The position numbers were made by a program, and so were the translations under genes. Positions 37,073 through 45,950 of a DNA stretch of 64,000 nt are shown here, one piece after another. Numbering within the stretch: position 1 is the stretch's first letter; every line of letters starts with the position of its first letter. The DNA is from Yimella lutea (GTDB lineage: Bacteria; Actinomycetota; Actinomycetes; Actinomycetales; Dermatophilaceae): positions 1,116,001 through 1,180,000 of the forward strand of contig NZ_VFMO01000001.1 of the NCBI RefSeq assembly GCF_006715095.1. The letters run 5' to 3'. The notes under the pieces were generated by a model, which was not told the DNA's origin, did no database searches, and worked only from the letters and a program-made list of their open reading frames with translations.

Positions 37073-38425
37073 ATGTCCAGCGCCGTCAGCACTGAGGGCA
37101 CCAGGAGCGTCGCCAATGGCGAGCTCACCCGCAGCCAACGGCTCGACCGGTTGCCGTTCAACAAACTGCACGGACGGTTGCTCGGCGGCTCCGGCATCGG
37201 CTGGGCCCTCGACGCCATGGACGTCGGACTGATTTCCTTCCTGATGGTCGCCATCAAGCAGGAGTGGGGCCTGTCGACCGCGGAGATCTCCTGGATCGCG
37301 TCCGTCGGCTTCATCGGCATGGCCGTGGGCGCGTCGATGGGCGGATACCTCGCCGACCGCATCGGCCGGCGTAACGTCTTCGCGCTCACCTTGATCGTCT
37401 ACGGCCTGGCGACCGGGTTCTCGGCGTTGTCGACCGGTTTCTGGATGCTCATCGTGTTCCGCTTCGTGATCGGCCTGGGCCTCGGCGCTGAATTGCCGGT
37501 CGCGTCCACGTTGGTCAGCGAGTACGCGCCGGCTCGGATCCGGGGGCGCATGGTCGTGTTGTTGGAAGCCTTCTGGGCGGTCGGCTGGATCCTCGCCGCG
37601 CTCATCGGCTACTACGTCGTGCCGCAGGAGAACGGCTGGCGCTGGGCGCTCGTGCTCGGTGTCGTCCCGGCGCTGTATGCGATCTACGTCCGCCGGGGAC
37701 TGCCGGAATCAGTGCGCTTCCTGGAGAAAGCCGGACGGATCGACGAGGCGGAAGCGTCGGTGCGGCGCTTCGAGGAGGCGTCCGGGATAGAACCCGTGCC
37801 GTCACCGACACCGCCGCCCGCTGCGAAACCGTCGATCAAAGCGTTGTGGGAGAAGCGTTTTGCCGGACGCACGGTCGCGCTTTGGCTCACCTGGTTCGGG
37901 GTGAACTTCTCCTACTACGGGGCCTTCCTGTGGATCCCGACCTTCCTGGTCGCGCAGGGTTTCCCGATGGCGAAGTCGTTCGAGTTCACGCTGTGGATCA
38001 CGCTCGCCCAGTTGCCCGGCTATGCGGTTGCGGCGGTGCTGATCGAGAAGATCGGACGCCGGTTCACCCTCGCCACCTTCTTGCTCGGGTCGGCGGCCTC
38101 GGCCATCGCGTTCGGGCAATCGAGTTCGGAGTCGGCGATCCTGCTGACCGGCTGCCTACTGTCGTTCTTCAACCTCGGTGCGTGGGGTGCGCTCTACGCG
38201 GTCACCCCCGAGGTCTACCCGACGACGATGCGTGCCACGGGCAGCGGCAGCGCGACGGCGTTCGGCCGGATCGCGTCCATCATCGGCCCGTTGCTCGTGC
38301 CGTGGGTGCACGATAACTACGGCACCGGCACGACCTTCGTCCTGATCGCGGTGTCATTCGCCGTGGCGATGTTCGCGGCCCTCGGACTGCCGGAATGGAA
38401 GGGCAGAGAGCTGCAGAGCAACTGA
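37073..38425 (+). CDS. MFS metabolite:proton symporter
   Basis: This 450-residue protein has twelve predicted helices and the MFS signatures GGYLADRIGRRNVF (loop 2-3) and IEKIGRRF (loop 8-9). The LDAMDVGLISFLM first helix and RGRMVVLLEAFWAVGWILAA resemble the sugar-porter/SV2-like and aromatic-acid/nicotinate group; substrate is unknown. AGGAGG precedes the ATG by 4 bp. Confidence 0.85.
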   Translation: MSSAVSTEGTRSVANGELTRSQRLDRLPFNKLHGRLLGGSGIGWALDAMDVGLISFLMVAIKQEWGLSTAEISWIASVGFIGMAVGASMGGYLADRIGRRNVFALTLIVYGLATGFSALSTGFWMLIVFRFVIGLGLGAELPVASTLVSEYAPARIRGRMVVLLEAFWAVGWILAALIGYYVVPQENGWRWALVLGVVPALYAIYVRRGLPESVRFLEKAGRIDEAEASVRRFEEASGIEPVPSPTPPPAAKPSIKALWEKRFAGRTVALWLTWFGVNFSYYGAFLWIPTFLVAQGFPMAKSFEFTLWITLAQLPGYAVAAVLIEKIGRRFTLATFLLGSAASAIAFGQSSSESAILLTGCLLSFFNLGAWGALYAVTPEVYPTTMRATGSGSATAFGRIASIIGPLLVPWVHDNYGTGTTFVLIAVSFAVAMFAALGLPEWKGRELQSN

Positions 38426-38595
38426 TCGAGACGGGGTTCGTCCGAGACGAAGGAAAATTGTTCCAATCCGTTTCCCACCCCGCTCCGAATCACTGGAGCA
38501 AGGCCGGGAACGAGCACCGCGGCAGTCACCGCGCACGCGGCTCCCGAGTCTGAACGGTCGACACCGGGTCGGCCGCATTCCAGGAAGGCCGAACG

Positions 38596-39369
38596 ATGAA
38601 TTCCAAGATGCTTCTCCTCGCTCCGATCGCCGCACTCGCGGCGGGTGCGACAGTGCTGCCGGTAGCTCAGGCCGACACGGGTTGGACCTATGAGGCCAAC
38701 CTTGCCCCGATCAACGGGTCCGGTGCGTCCGGCTCGCTCTGGCTCACGCTGCAGGGCAACCAGGCCACGGTCACCCAGAAGGTGTCGGGCCTGGCAAGTA
38801 CGTTCATGGATGCGCCGTACCCGCACGTTCAGCACATCCACGGCGGCGCGATGGGCATGTGCCCCGACACGTCCGCAGACAGCAACGGTGACGGCGTGGT
38901 CAGCACCACCGAAGGCGCTCCGCACTACGGCGGCATCGTCACCACGCTTTCGGTCAAGGGCGACACCAGCCCGGCCGCCGGCGTCGACGTCAAAGCGGCG
39001 CCCAGCGGCTCCGAGTACACCTACAAGCGCACCATCTCCCTCGACGCCAAGTCGGTGGAGGCGCTGAAGAAGGGGACCGCCGTGGTCGTCGTCCACGGGC
39101 TCGACCCGGCGAAGATCCCGGCGGCCGCACGAGCCGCGAAGAGCGACCTCGTGCCGTCCCTGCCGCTGGCCGCCACATCGCCGGCACTGTGCGGAAAGCT
39201 CAACCGCTCGCAGATGAACGAGATGCCTGACGGCGGTGTGCCGACCGGTGGTGGCAGCACCGCCAGCGGTTCGGGTGACACCGGCGCGTACTACGCCGGT
39301 GGCGGAGTACTGCTCATGGGCGCGGGTGCGTTGCTGGTGACGCGTCGACGCTTCAGCAAGCAGCACTGA
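38596..39369 (+). CDS. Secreted CHRD-like surface protein with C-terminal anchor
   Basis: This 257-residue protein has a signal peptide (cleavage near AQADTG), a CHRD-like domain (YEANLAPINGSGASGSLWLTLQGNQATV, then HVQHIHGGAMGMCPD) and a Gly/Ser linker. It ends in a hydrophobic helix and a basic tail (GGVLLMGAGALLVTRRRFSKQH). This is a cell-wall sorting layout, but LPxTG is absent; the residues before the helix are SGSGDTGAYY. A class F sortase is the next gene. GGAAAATTGTTCC (38452-38464) upstream is an inverted repeat of unknown role. Confidence 0.75.
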   Translation: MNSKMLLLAPIAALAAGATVLPVAQADTGWTYEANLAPINGSGASGSLWLTLQGNQATVTQKVSGLASTFMDAPYPHVQHIHGGAMGMCPDTSADSNGDGVVSTTEGAPHYGGIVTTLSVKGDTSPAAGVDVKAAPSGSEYTYKRTISLDAKSVEALKKGTAVVVVHGLDPAKIPAAARAAKSDLVPSLPLAATSPALCGKLNRSQMNEMPDGGVPTGGGSTASGSGDTGAYYAGGGVLLMGAGALLVTRRRFSKQH

Positions 39370-39403
39370 GCCCCGAACAGCGATCCGACGAGCGGAGATT
39401 GTC

Positions 39404-40129
39404 ATGAGAACCCAGCTGTCCGGGCCGATGGGAAGAAGTCTCGTCCTGGTGGTCGCGGTACTGATGGCGCTCGTCGGATCGCTGCTGGTGGTGCACGCCC
39501 TGCGGGCTCCCGCACCGCCCAGTTCCCCTTCGGCCGCCGCATCGTTGCCGGCGGCTGAAGGGGAGCCGTCCACCGTGCCGGCGCCTTCCACCCCCGGGCA
39601 GGGGCCCGCGTCCGGTTCGGGGGCGGCCGCTCCCAAGGCGACGAAGGGTCCGGTCATCAGCCGGTCGCGGCCGGTTCGGCTCGATGCGCCGGCGATTTCG
39701 ATGAGCCGCGAGCCCCTTACTTCTTATGGACTGGACGCCGACGGTGTGGTGGCCATTCCACCCGCTGACCTGCAGACGCCCGCCGGCTGGCTCGACCGCT
39801 CGCCGACACCCGGTGAGATCGGCCCTTCTGTCATTGTCGGCCACGTCGACTCGCAGAAAGCCGGACCTTCCGTTTTCTATCGCTTGGGTGAGTTGAAGCC
39901 GGGTGAGACCGTGTCGGTCACCCGCGCCGATGGCATCGTCGCGGTGTTCCGGGTCGAAGGGGTGGAGCAGTACCACAAGGCGGAGTTCCCGACCCTGAAG
40001 GTCTACGGAAATCTCGATCACGCCGGGCTGCGGTTGATCACCTGCGGCGGCAAGTTCGACCGGTCGGTCGGCCATTACGAGGACAACATCGTGGTTTACG
40101 CGCGGTTGATGAGTTCGCACCGTGCGTGA
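39404..40129 (+). CDS. Class F sortase
   Basis: This 241-residue protein has an N-terminal membrane anchor (about 11-32), a Pro/Ala/Ser linker and a sortase domain. Catalytic His is in VGHVDSQKAG, Cys in LRLITCGGKFD, and the Arg follows in the FDRSVGHYEDNIVVYARL segment. Class F enzymes are typical of actinobacteria and join sorting-signal proteins to the envelope. It lies 34 bp after the CHRD surface protein, the likely substrate. Confidence 0.9.
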   Translation: MRTQLSGPMGRSLVLVVAVLMALVGSLLVVHALRAPAPPSSPSAAASLPAAEGEPSTVPAPSTPGQGPASGSGAAAPKATKGPVISRSRPVRLDAPAISMSREPLTSYGLDADGVVAIPPADLQTPAGWLDRSPTPGEIGPSVIVGHVDSQKAGPSVFYRLGELKPGETVSVTRADGIVAVFRVEGVEQYHKAEFPTLKVYGNLDHAGLRLITCGGKFDRSVGHYEDNIVVYARLMSSHRA

Positions 40130-40145
40130 CCGGACGGAGGGAATC

Positions 40146-40715
40146 ATGCGCCGCGCACCGGTACTCGCCCTGACTTTGTTCGCGCTCACCGGATGTGCTT
40201 CTTCAGCACAATCGTCGTCGACCCAGGCGACCACGCCGCCGAGCGCGGTCGTGAAGAGCTCGGGGGGCACGTCGTCCGGCGCTGCGCCGGACGCCGCCTC
40301 GATGGTGTGCGGGCCGGAGATCCAGGACAGCCTGCAGCGACATCTGCAACTCGGGTCCAAACCCCGGGGGGCGAGCACTTGGGACGGCAAGCAGTTCGTG
40401 TGCACCTTCCGGCTGGCGGACGGCCCGCTGGTACTCACCGTGCTGGCCCACCGGTCGCCGACCGCCGCGACCCAGAGCCTTGCGCAGCAGCGTTCGAGCA
40501 TCGCCGGCTCCCGCCCGATCACTGGGCTCGCGGCCTTCGGTCTGCCTGCGGCTCAGGCCGACCCGGGCATCGTCCTGTTCGCCAGGGACGCGTTCACCCT
40601 TCGCGTCGACAGCACCGGGATGGACGATCCGATCGGACCGTTCAAGCGCAGCCGGGTGGAGTTCGCCTACTCCATCGCTGCCGACGTCATTGCGTGCTGG
40701 AAGGAACATCACTGA
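40146..40715 (+). CDS. Small lipoprotein of unknown function
   Basis: This 189-residue protein starts at ATG 40146, with GGAGGG upstream, giving a signal peptide with lipobox LTGC (MRRAPVLALTLFALTGCASS). The mature part has four cysteines or so in MVCGPEIQD, QFVCTF and VIACWK. I recognise no domain. It is 16 bp after the sortase gene and probably in the same operon. Confidence 0.75.
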   Translation: MRRAPVLALTLFALTGCASSAQSSSTQATTPPSAVVKSSGGTSSGAAPDAASMVCGPEIQDSLQRHLQLGSKPRGASTWDGKQFVCTFRLADGPLVLTVLAHRSPTAATQSLAQQRSSIAGSRPITGLAAFGLPAAQADPGIVLFARDAFTLRVDSTGMDDPIGPFKRSRVEFAYSIAADVIACWKEHH

Positions 40716-40813
40716 ACATCACCGAACCTCCCCGACCATCACCGGGCGGGGATGTGGTGCTGGGTGCGTGCACGTGCAGGGGTTGGCGAAGGGGTCGGTA
40801 GACTCCTTGTCCC

Positions 40814-41893
40814 GTGGCCCTCACCATCGGAATCGTCGGACTGCCCAACGTCGGCAAGTCCACCATGTTCAACGCTCTGACCAAGAACAATGTGCTCGCC
40901 GCGAACTACCCGTTCGCGACCATCGAGCCCAATGTCGGCGTCGTCCCGTTGCCCGACCCGCGCCTGAAGGTGCTCGCCGGAATCTTCGGTTCCGCGCAGA
41001 TCCTTCCCGCGACGGTCTCTTTCGTCGACATCGCCGGCATCGTCAAGGGCGCCTCGGTGGGTGAGGGGCTGGGCAACAAGTTCCTGGCCAACATCCGCGA
41101 GGCCGACGCCATCTGTCAGGTGGTGCGCGCCTTCGTCGACGACGACGTCCACCACGTCGACGGCAAGGTCGAACCATCGTCCGACCTGGAGACGATCAAC
41201 ACCGAGCTCATCCTGGCCGACCTGCAGACCTTGGAGAAGGCCGTGCCGCGTCTGGAGAAGGAGGTCAAGGGCAAGAAGACCGACAAGGCCGTCCTGGACG
41301 CCGCCGTCGCCGCCCAGAAGATCCTGGAGACCGGTGACCCGCTGTCCAAGCACCCGGGCGAGATCGACCTCGAAGCCGTCCGCGAACTCGGTCTGCTGAC
41401 CACCAAGCCGTTCATCTACGTCTTCAACGTGGACGAGGACCAGCTCACCGACGATGACTTCCAAGCGAAGATGCAGGAACTCGTCGCTCCCGCCGACGCG
41501 ATCTTCCTGAACGCCAAGCTGGAGTCCGAGGTCGCCGAACTGGACGACGCCGAAGCGCGTGAGTTGCTGGAATCAGTCGGCATCGAGGAACCGGGTCTGG
41601 ATCAGTTGGCGCACAAGGGTTTCAACACTCTCGGCCTGCAGACCTATCTGACGGCAGGTCCGAAGGAGACCCGCGCCTGGACCATCCGCAAGGGTTGGAC
41701 CGCGCCGCAGGCCGCCGGTGTCATTCACACCGACTTCCAGAAGGGCTTCATCAAGGCCGAGATCATCTCCTTCGACGACCTCGTCGAGACCGGCTCCGTC
41801 GCCGAAGCCCGCGCCAAGGGCAAGGCCCGCATGGAGGGCAAGGACTACGTCATGCAGGACGGCGACGTGGTGGAGTTCCGCTTCAACGTGTGA
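40814..41893 (+). CDS. ychF: Redox-regulated ATPase YchF
   Basis: This 359-residue Obg-like ATPase has [20 protein letters not shown] (P-loop), [31 protein letters not shown], and a C-terminal TGS domain ending [14 protein letters not shown]. The non-standard G4 motif makes it prefer ATP. GTG 40814 lies 9 bp after TAGACT (40799-40804). The 3' end of this gene appears to be the attachment site of the neighbouring island, yet the gene itself is intact. Confidence 0.96.
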   Translation: MALTIGIVGLPNVGKSTMFNALTKNNVLAANYPFATIEPNVGVVPLPDPRLKVLAGIFGSAQILPATVSFVDIAGIVKGASVGEGLGNKFLANIREADAICQVVRAFVDDDVHHVDGKVEPSSDLETINTELILADLQTLEKAVPRLEKEVKGKKTDKAVLDAAVAAQKILETGDPLSKHPGEIDLEAVRELGLLTTKPFIYVFNVDEDQLTDDDFQAKMQELVAPADAIFLNAKLESEVAELDDAEARELLESVGIEEPGLDQLAHKGFNTLGLQTYLTAGPKETRAWTIRKGWTAPQAAGVIHTDFQKGFIKAEIISFDDLVETGSVAEARAKGKARMEGKDYVMQDGDVVEFRFNV

Positions 41894-41894
41894 A
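41875..41894 (+). other. Candidate left attachment site (ychF 3' end)
   Basis: These 20 bases, covering the last codons and stop of ychF, recur at 56698-56717 with 18 identities. Both copies read FRFNV-stop. The position, directly at the border of the defence genes, fits integration into the 3' end of ychF with the gene left whole. The following 245 bp hold no recognised gene. Confidence 0.6.
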
Positions 41895-42104
41895 TCGGCG
41901 TGTTTGTCCAGGTCAGAGTGAATGTAGGCCCCTGCGGTCCGCACGCAGTCCGCAGGAAACTCCGCCACGCGGTCGATGAGGAGCAGATTCGGACGCCAGT
42001 CGCGTTGTGCTGCGAGCCGGTCGGGTCGGCGGGATCAGGCCCGGTACGCACTCTCCCTCGAGGTCGCCGAGTCGAGGGGCGACAAGACGCAAAGCGACAA
42101 TCGC

Positions 42105-42133
42105 TTGAAAAACTTTCCGCGAAATGTCACAGT
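42105..42133 (+). promoter_or_regulatory. Promoter of the acidic-protein/ImmA/Gabija-like operon
   Basis: TTGAAA (42105-42110), a 17-bp spacer and CACAGT (42128-42133) end 6 bp before the ATG at 42140, giving a leaderless mRNA. It is a near-consensus arrangement and is more AT-rich than the host promoters. Confidence 0.6.
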
Positions 42134-42139
42134 AGTCGC

Positions 42140-42757
42140 ATGGATCTCATGCACCAGCTCGCCGACTGCATCCTCGAGGCGTTCAGCGAGCGCGGCCACA
42201 AGATCGAGAAGGCTGTCCAGTCAGACCGTGCCTTTAGAAGGACAAGGCGGCCGCAGTCCAGCATGGGACGTGAACTCGTCCTCAGCACGATCGACGAGCG
42301 CGCGACTGGCCTCGGTCTCGGTCGGATCCCTGTCGTCGGGGGCGGTTGCGACGTGCAGTGCCTCGTCGAAGAAGACCACACCGACCGTAGGTTCCGGGTG
42401 CTCAAGGCTGACCCGGACCCTGAGACGGGTGGTTACGACATCCTCTGCACCTCCGAATCCATCATGACCATCTCCGACGCCGAGCCCGACTCTTTGTACC
42501 GGCACGAGAGGTGGGTGATGGCCTACACAGTCGACGACACCGGCATGATCGTCGACATCTTCGCGGCCCGTGTCGACGGGCTGACCGACGACCGTGTCCC
42601 GCGTCTTCGTCTTGGCCCGATTACCCCGCTTGGTACCGCTACGGCGCCGATCGATCCCAACACCGGCTTCCAGCCCGACGACGAGGATGACTTCGGTGTC
42701 AGCTTCGACGACGACGAGGACGACACCGCAGAGGGCGAGATTGGCCAGGCGATGTAG
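42140..42757 (+). CDS. Acidic protein of unknown function, first gene of Gabija-like operon
   Basis: This 205-residue protein is not recognised. It has a mixed N-terminal domain (MDLMHQLADCILEAFSERGHKIEKAV), a central beta-rich part and a strongly acidic tail (DDEDDFGVSFDDDEDDTAEG, about 180-200). It lies 98 bp before the XRE-ImmA/IrrE gene. Acidic tails are common in DNA mimics and in partners of DNA-binding proteins, so a regulatory or antitoxin-like role is possible; this is speculation. Confidence 0.6.
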   Translation: MDLMHQLADCILEAFSERGHKIEKAVQSDRAFRRTRRPQSSMGRELVLSTIDERATGLGLGRIPVVGGGCDVQCLVEEDHTDRRFRVLKADPDPETGGYDILCTSESIMTISDAEPDSLYRHERWVMAYTVDDTGMIVDIFAARVDGLTDDRVPRLRLGPITPLGTATAPIDPNTGFQPDDEDDFGVSFDDDEDDTAEGEIGQAM

Positions 42758-42855
42758 TCGCACCCCGGCCCGTCACCCTGGCAGCCACTTCCCCCGACCG
42801 CCACCATCCCCAGGCGCCACTGCTCGGCCCGCCTGAGCCACGAAGGAAGGTCATC

Positions 42856-44013
42856 GTGCACGCCTACCTCGACAGCGGGCGTCTAAACCGCCTCCGCACC
42901 GCCCGTGCCACCACGCAGTCCGACCTAGCCGCCCAACTGAACACGTCTGTCAGCCTTCTCAATCGGATCGAAAGCGGTCACCAGCAAGTCGACGATGAGA
43001 CGGCGGTGCGGCTCGCGCACGCCCTTGACTGCTCGACCGACGTGCTCGGCCGTCCGCTTCCCGACCAGCTCTACACCCGCCCTTGGCTTCGCGCTTACGC
43101 CGACGCCCCGAAGAAGACTGTCGACGAGTACGTCGCTGACACTCTGCTTGCGATGGAGTTCATCGGTCAGCTTCACCTCAGGCGAATCCCGGAGCGGCTG
43201 CCGTTGTTCGATGGTGATCCTAACAACGACGACGACATCGAGGAGTTCGCACTCGAGGTTCGCGAGGAAGCCGGGGTCGACCCGGTCAAATGGGTGCCGA
43301 ACGTGACCCGAGCTGCCGAGCGTCTCGGATGTGTAGTTCTGCCCCTCGATAGCGAGCTCGGGAAGCACCTGGGCATGTCGATGCACGTCGACGGGGTCTC
43401 AGTTCTGAGGGCGAGCCGTCCGGCGCCGGGCGGTGGCGTCCCAGGAGACCGCCAGCGCTTCACCCTCGCCCACGAGCTCGGCCACGTCACTATGCACGCC
43501 ACCTGGCCTCCGCCTGGCACAGCTGAGCAGGCCAAGGCGATTGAGAAGCAGGCTCATCGCTTCGCCGGCGCGTTCCTTCTCCCTGGGGACGCGTTCCTTA
43601 GTGACCTAGAGGCTTTGGGTGGTCGAGTCACGCTCACTACCCTCGCCAATCTCAAGGGCCGGTGGGGCGTCGCCATCAAGGCGATGGTGGTGCGACTTCA
43701 GAACCTGGGCCGCATCGACGCCGATCAGGCCCGCAGCTTGTACAAGCAGATATCCGCAAGAGGCTGGAACAAGAACGAGCCCGTGACAGTCGGCAACGAG
43801 CGCGCCGTGTGGATGAAGCAGGCGCTTGAGCGGCGATTCCTAGGTGACGCCGACGCTCTGAGCGCGGCGGTACAGCAGTGCGGTCTGGGACGCTCTTACT
43901 TCGAGAGTTGGGTGTCATGGGAACCACTGTCGAGCCTCGATGCCGACGTGCTCGACCTGTCGGCCCGGCGACGATCCGGAGCGCTTCCCAAGGGGAGCCG
44001 AGACCGGCGATGA
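42856..44013 (+). CDS. XRE helix-turn-helix and ImmA/IrrE metallopeptidase fusion
   Basis: This 385-residue protein has an N-terminal XRE DNA-binding domain (RLNRLRTARATTQSDLAAQLNTSVSLLNRIESGHQQV, about 9-46) and an ImmA/IrrE M78 zinc peptidase domain with HELGHVTMHA (about residue 212). Related proteins cleave or de-repress phage or stress regulators. GAAGGAAGG precedes the GTG. Its TGA overlaps the ATG of the OLD-nuclease gene, so regulator and effectors are translationally coupled. It may sense infection and switch the system. Confidence 0.85.
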   Translation: MHAYLDSGRLNRLRTARATTQSDLAAQLNTSVSLLNRIESGHQQVDDETAVRLAHALDCSTDVLGRPLPDQLYTRPWLRAYADAPKKTVDEYVADTLLAMEFIGQLHLRRIPERLPLFDGDPNNDDDIEEFALEVREEAGVDPVKWVPNVTRAAERLGCVVLPLDSELGKHLGMSMHVDGVSVLRASRPAPGGGVPGDRQRFTLAHELGHVTMHATWPPPGTAEQAKAIEKQAHRFAGAFLLPGDAFLSDLEALGGRVTLTTLANLKGRWGVAIKAMVVRLQNLGRIDADQARSLYKQISARGWNKNEPVTVGNERAVWMKQALERRFLGDADALSAAVQQCGLGRSYFESWVSWEPLSSLDADVLDLSARRRSGALPKGSRDRR

Positions 44014-45950
44014 GGTTTTCTCAGCTCCGTCTCAGCAACTTCCAGTCGTTCGGTCCTGGACCGACCGCGATCGAGCTCGAGGACGTCACTTATGTCCTAG
44101 GGCCTAACGGAGCAGGCAAGACAGCGGTCTTGGAAGCGCTCTCGCGACTCTTTAGCCCGATTCTCGCGCAGCGCAAGATCCGAGTTGAGGACTTCCACGT
44201 GCCAGTCGACCGGACGGCTCGCGAGGTTCACGCCGAGCAGCCCAGACTGTGGCTTGAGGTTGACATCGAGTTTCGCGAGGCAGACAGCGACGATGTGCAC
44301 GCATCCGTTCCGCCGAACTTCTCGCACATGACGATCCAGAGCGAGAACGCTGTTCCTCAGGTGCGAGTCCGCCTGACCGCGGTCCTCGCAGCGGATGGCG
44401 AGATCGACGAGAAGATCGAGTACGTCCTAGCTGTCGACGAGGACGACGAGCCAACAAGCTGTGCGGACATGTCGCGATACGACCGCGGCCACATCGAGGT
44501 CCACTATCTTCCGGCGCGCCGGGACCCCGCCGACCACATCTCATACACGACCGCATCGCTCATAGGCCGCACCCTTCGGGCGGCCGACTGGAGTACCGAA
44601 CGCGATTCACTGAACGACCTCATGGCCGACGTAACCGACGTGCTCGTCGGCAACGCCGCCGTTGCGAGAATTGGCACCCAGTTGGCGGAGGAGTGGGCGG
44701 GGCTGCACACGGGGTCCTTCTTCGCCGATCCCTCCATTGCCTTCGGGCGTGGTGAGCTTGAGGGAGTCCTGCGTCAGCTGACGGTGACCTTCTCTCCGTC
44801 GCACCACGAGGCGCCATTGCCGTTTGAACGGCTCAGCGACGGCCAGAAGTCCCTGCTGTACATCTCGATGGTGCTTGCATGGCAGGGGCTGGCTCGGCAA
44901 GTACTCGCCGGCAAGGAACCGTCGCTGGACCCCGATCGCCTGCGGCCGCCCGTCCACACCCTCATCGCGCTCGAGGAGCCCGAGAACAGCCTTGCTCCTC
45001 AATACCTTGGTCGGATCATTCGACAGCTGCGCGGAGCCTGTGAGGAGGGCGACGTGCAGGCACTCATCGCCACCCATACACCAGCACTGCTGCGCCGGGT
45101 TCACCCTGAGTCGATCTGCTTCCTCCGCCTCGACGCTCAGCGAGAAACGGCGGTGCGCCGCATCATCCTGCCTGACGACGATGAGGATGCGGCAAAATAC
45201 GTCCGGGAGGCTGTCCAGGCCTACCCGGAGCTTTACTTCTCCAGGTTGGTTGTGTTGGGCGAGGGAGACAGTGAGCAGGTTGTCCTGCCACGTGTCCTGG
45301 CGGCGTCAGGTGTTGCGGAAGACGACGCATCGGTCTCTGTGGTGCCGTTAGGTGGTCGCCACGTCAATCACTTCTGGCGGTTGCTGAATGGGCTGGAGAT
45401 TCCGTTCGTCACGCTACTCGACCTCGACTCGGGGCGTTTCCACGGCGGATGGGGGCGTGTTCGCAACGCGCTGCGGCAGGTCAACAAGATCAACGCGACC
45501 CCGCCGTTCAAGGAGGAGGCGATCAGTGCTCTTCCTAAGTGGAACGACGACACTGACTTCCCGAAGCTGGACGATCCCAAGTACGAGGCCGGTCGCGGTC
45601 CGGTTGCGGCGCTCGAGCGTCGAGGTGTCTTCTTCTCGGCACCTCTCGACCTTGACCTGATGATGCTTGAGGCATACCCGGATGCGTATGAAGTCGAGGA
45701 ATCCACACCTGACGAGTCGACAATTGTCGCCGTGCTGGGCAAGAGCCACGTCAATGAGGACCGGCTCGGCGATGACCTCCTAGACCTGTTCGACGACTAC
45801 CACGCCAAGTTCGACCTCGCGAGCAAGCCAGCGACGCACCTCGCGGCACTATCCCGGTTGACCGACGAGGAGCTCCTCAATGGTCTCCCTGACGTACTCG
45901 CCAGACTGGTCGAGCAGGTAGAGGCGAAGCTAGCGGAGTTGCCCGAGTGA
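44010..45950 (+). CDS. GajA-like OLD-family ATPase/TOPRIM nuclease
   Basis: This 646-residue protein begins with a RecF/SMC-like ATPase (LRLSNFQSFG, Walker A GPNGAGKT at about 31-38, signature RLSDGQKS near 275, ALEEPENSLAP, switch ATHTPALL) and ends with a TOPRIM domain (VLGEGDSEQ near 415, metal motif LLDLDSG near 470). This is the OLD class 2 architecture. Directly followed by a UvrD-like helicase with GTGA overlap, it matches the Gabija anti-phage pair; GajA is a sequence-selective DNA-nicking enzyme. It is somewhat longer than the described GajA. Confidence 0.88.
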   Translation: MRFSQLRLSNFQSFGPGPTAIELEDVTYVLGPNGAGKTAVLEALSRLFSPILAQRKIRVEDFHVPVDRTAREVHAEQPRLWLEVDIEFREADSDDVHASVPPNFSHMTIQSENAVPQVRVRLTAVLAADGEIDEKIEYVLAVDEDDEPTSCADMSRYDRGHIEVHYLPARRDPADHISYTTASLIGRTLRAADWSTERDSLNDLMADVTDVLVGNAAVARIGTQLAEEWAGLHTGSFFADPSIAFGRGELEGVLRQLTVTFSPSHHEAPLPFERLSDGQKSLLYISMVLAWQGLARQVLAGKEPSLDPDRLRPPVHTLIALEEPENSLAPQYLGRIIRQLRGACEEGDVQALIATHTPALLRRVHPESICFLRLDAQRETAVRRIILPDDDEDAAKYVREAVQAYPELYFSRLVVLGEGDSEQVVLPRVLAASGVAEDDASVSVVPLGGRHVNHFWRLLNGLEIPFVTLLDLDSGRFHGGWGRVRNALRQVNKINATPPFKEEAISALPKWNDDTDFPKLDDPKYEAGRGPVAALERRGVFFSAPLDLDLMMLEAYPDAYEVEESTPDESTIVAVLGKSHVNEDRLGDDLLDLFDDYHAKFDLASKPATHLAALSRLTDEELLNGLPDVLARLVEQVEAKLAELPE

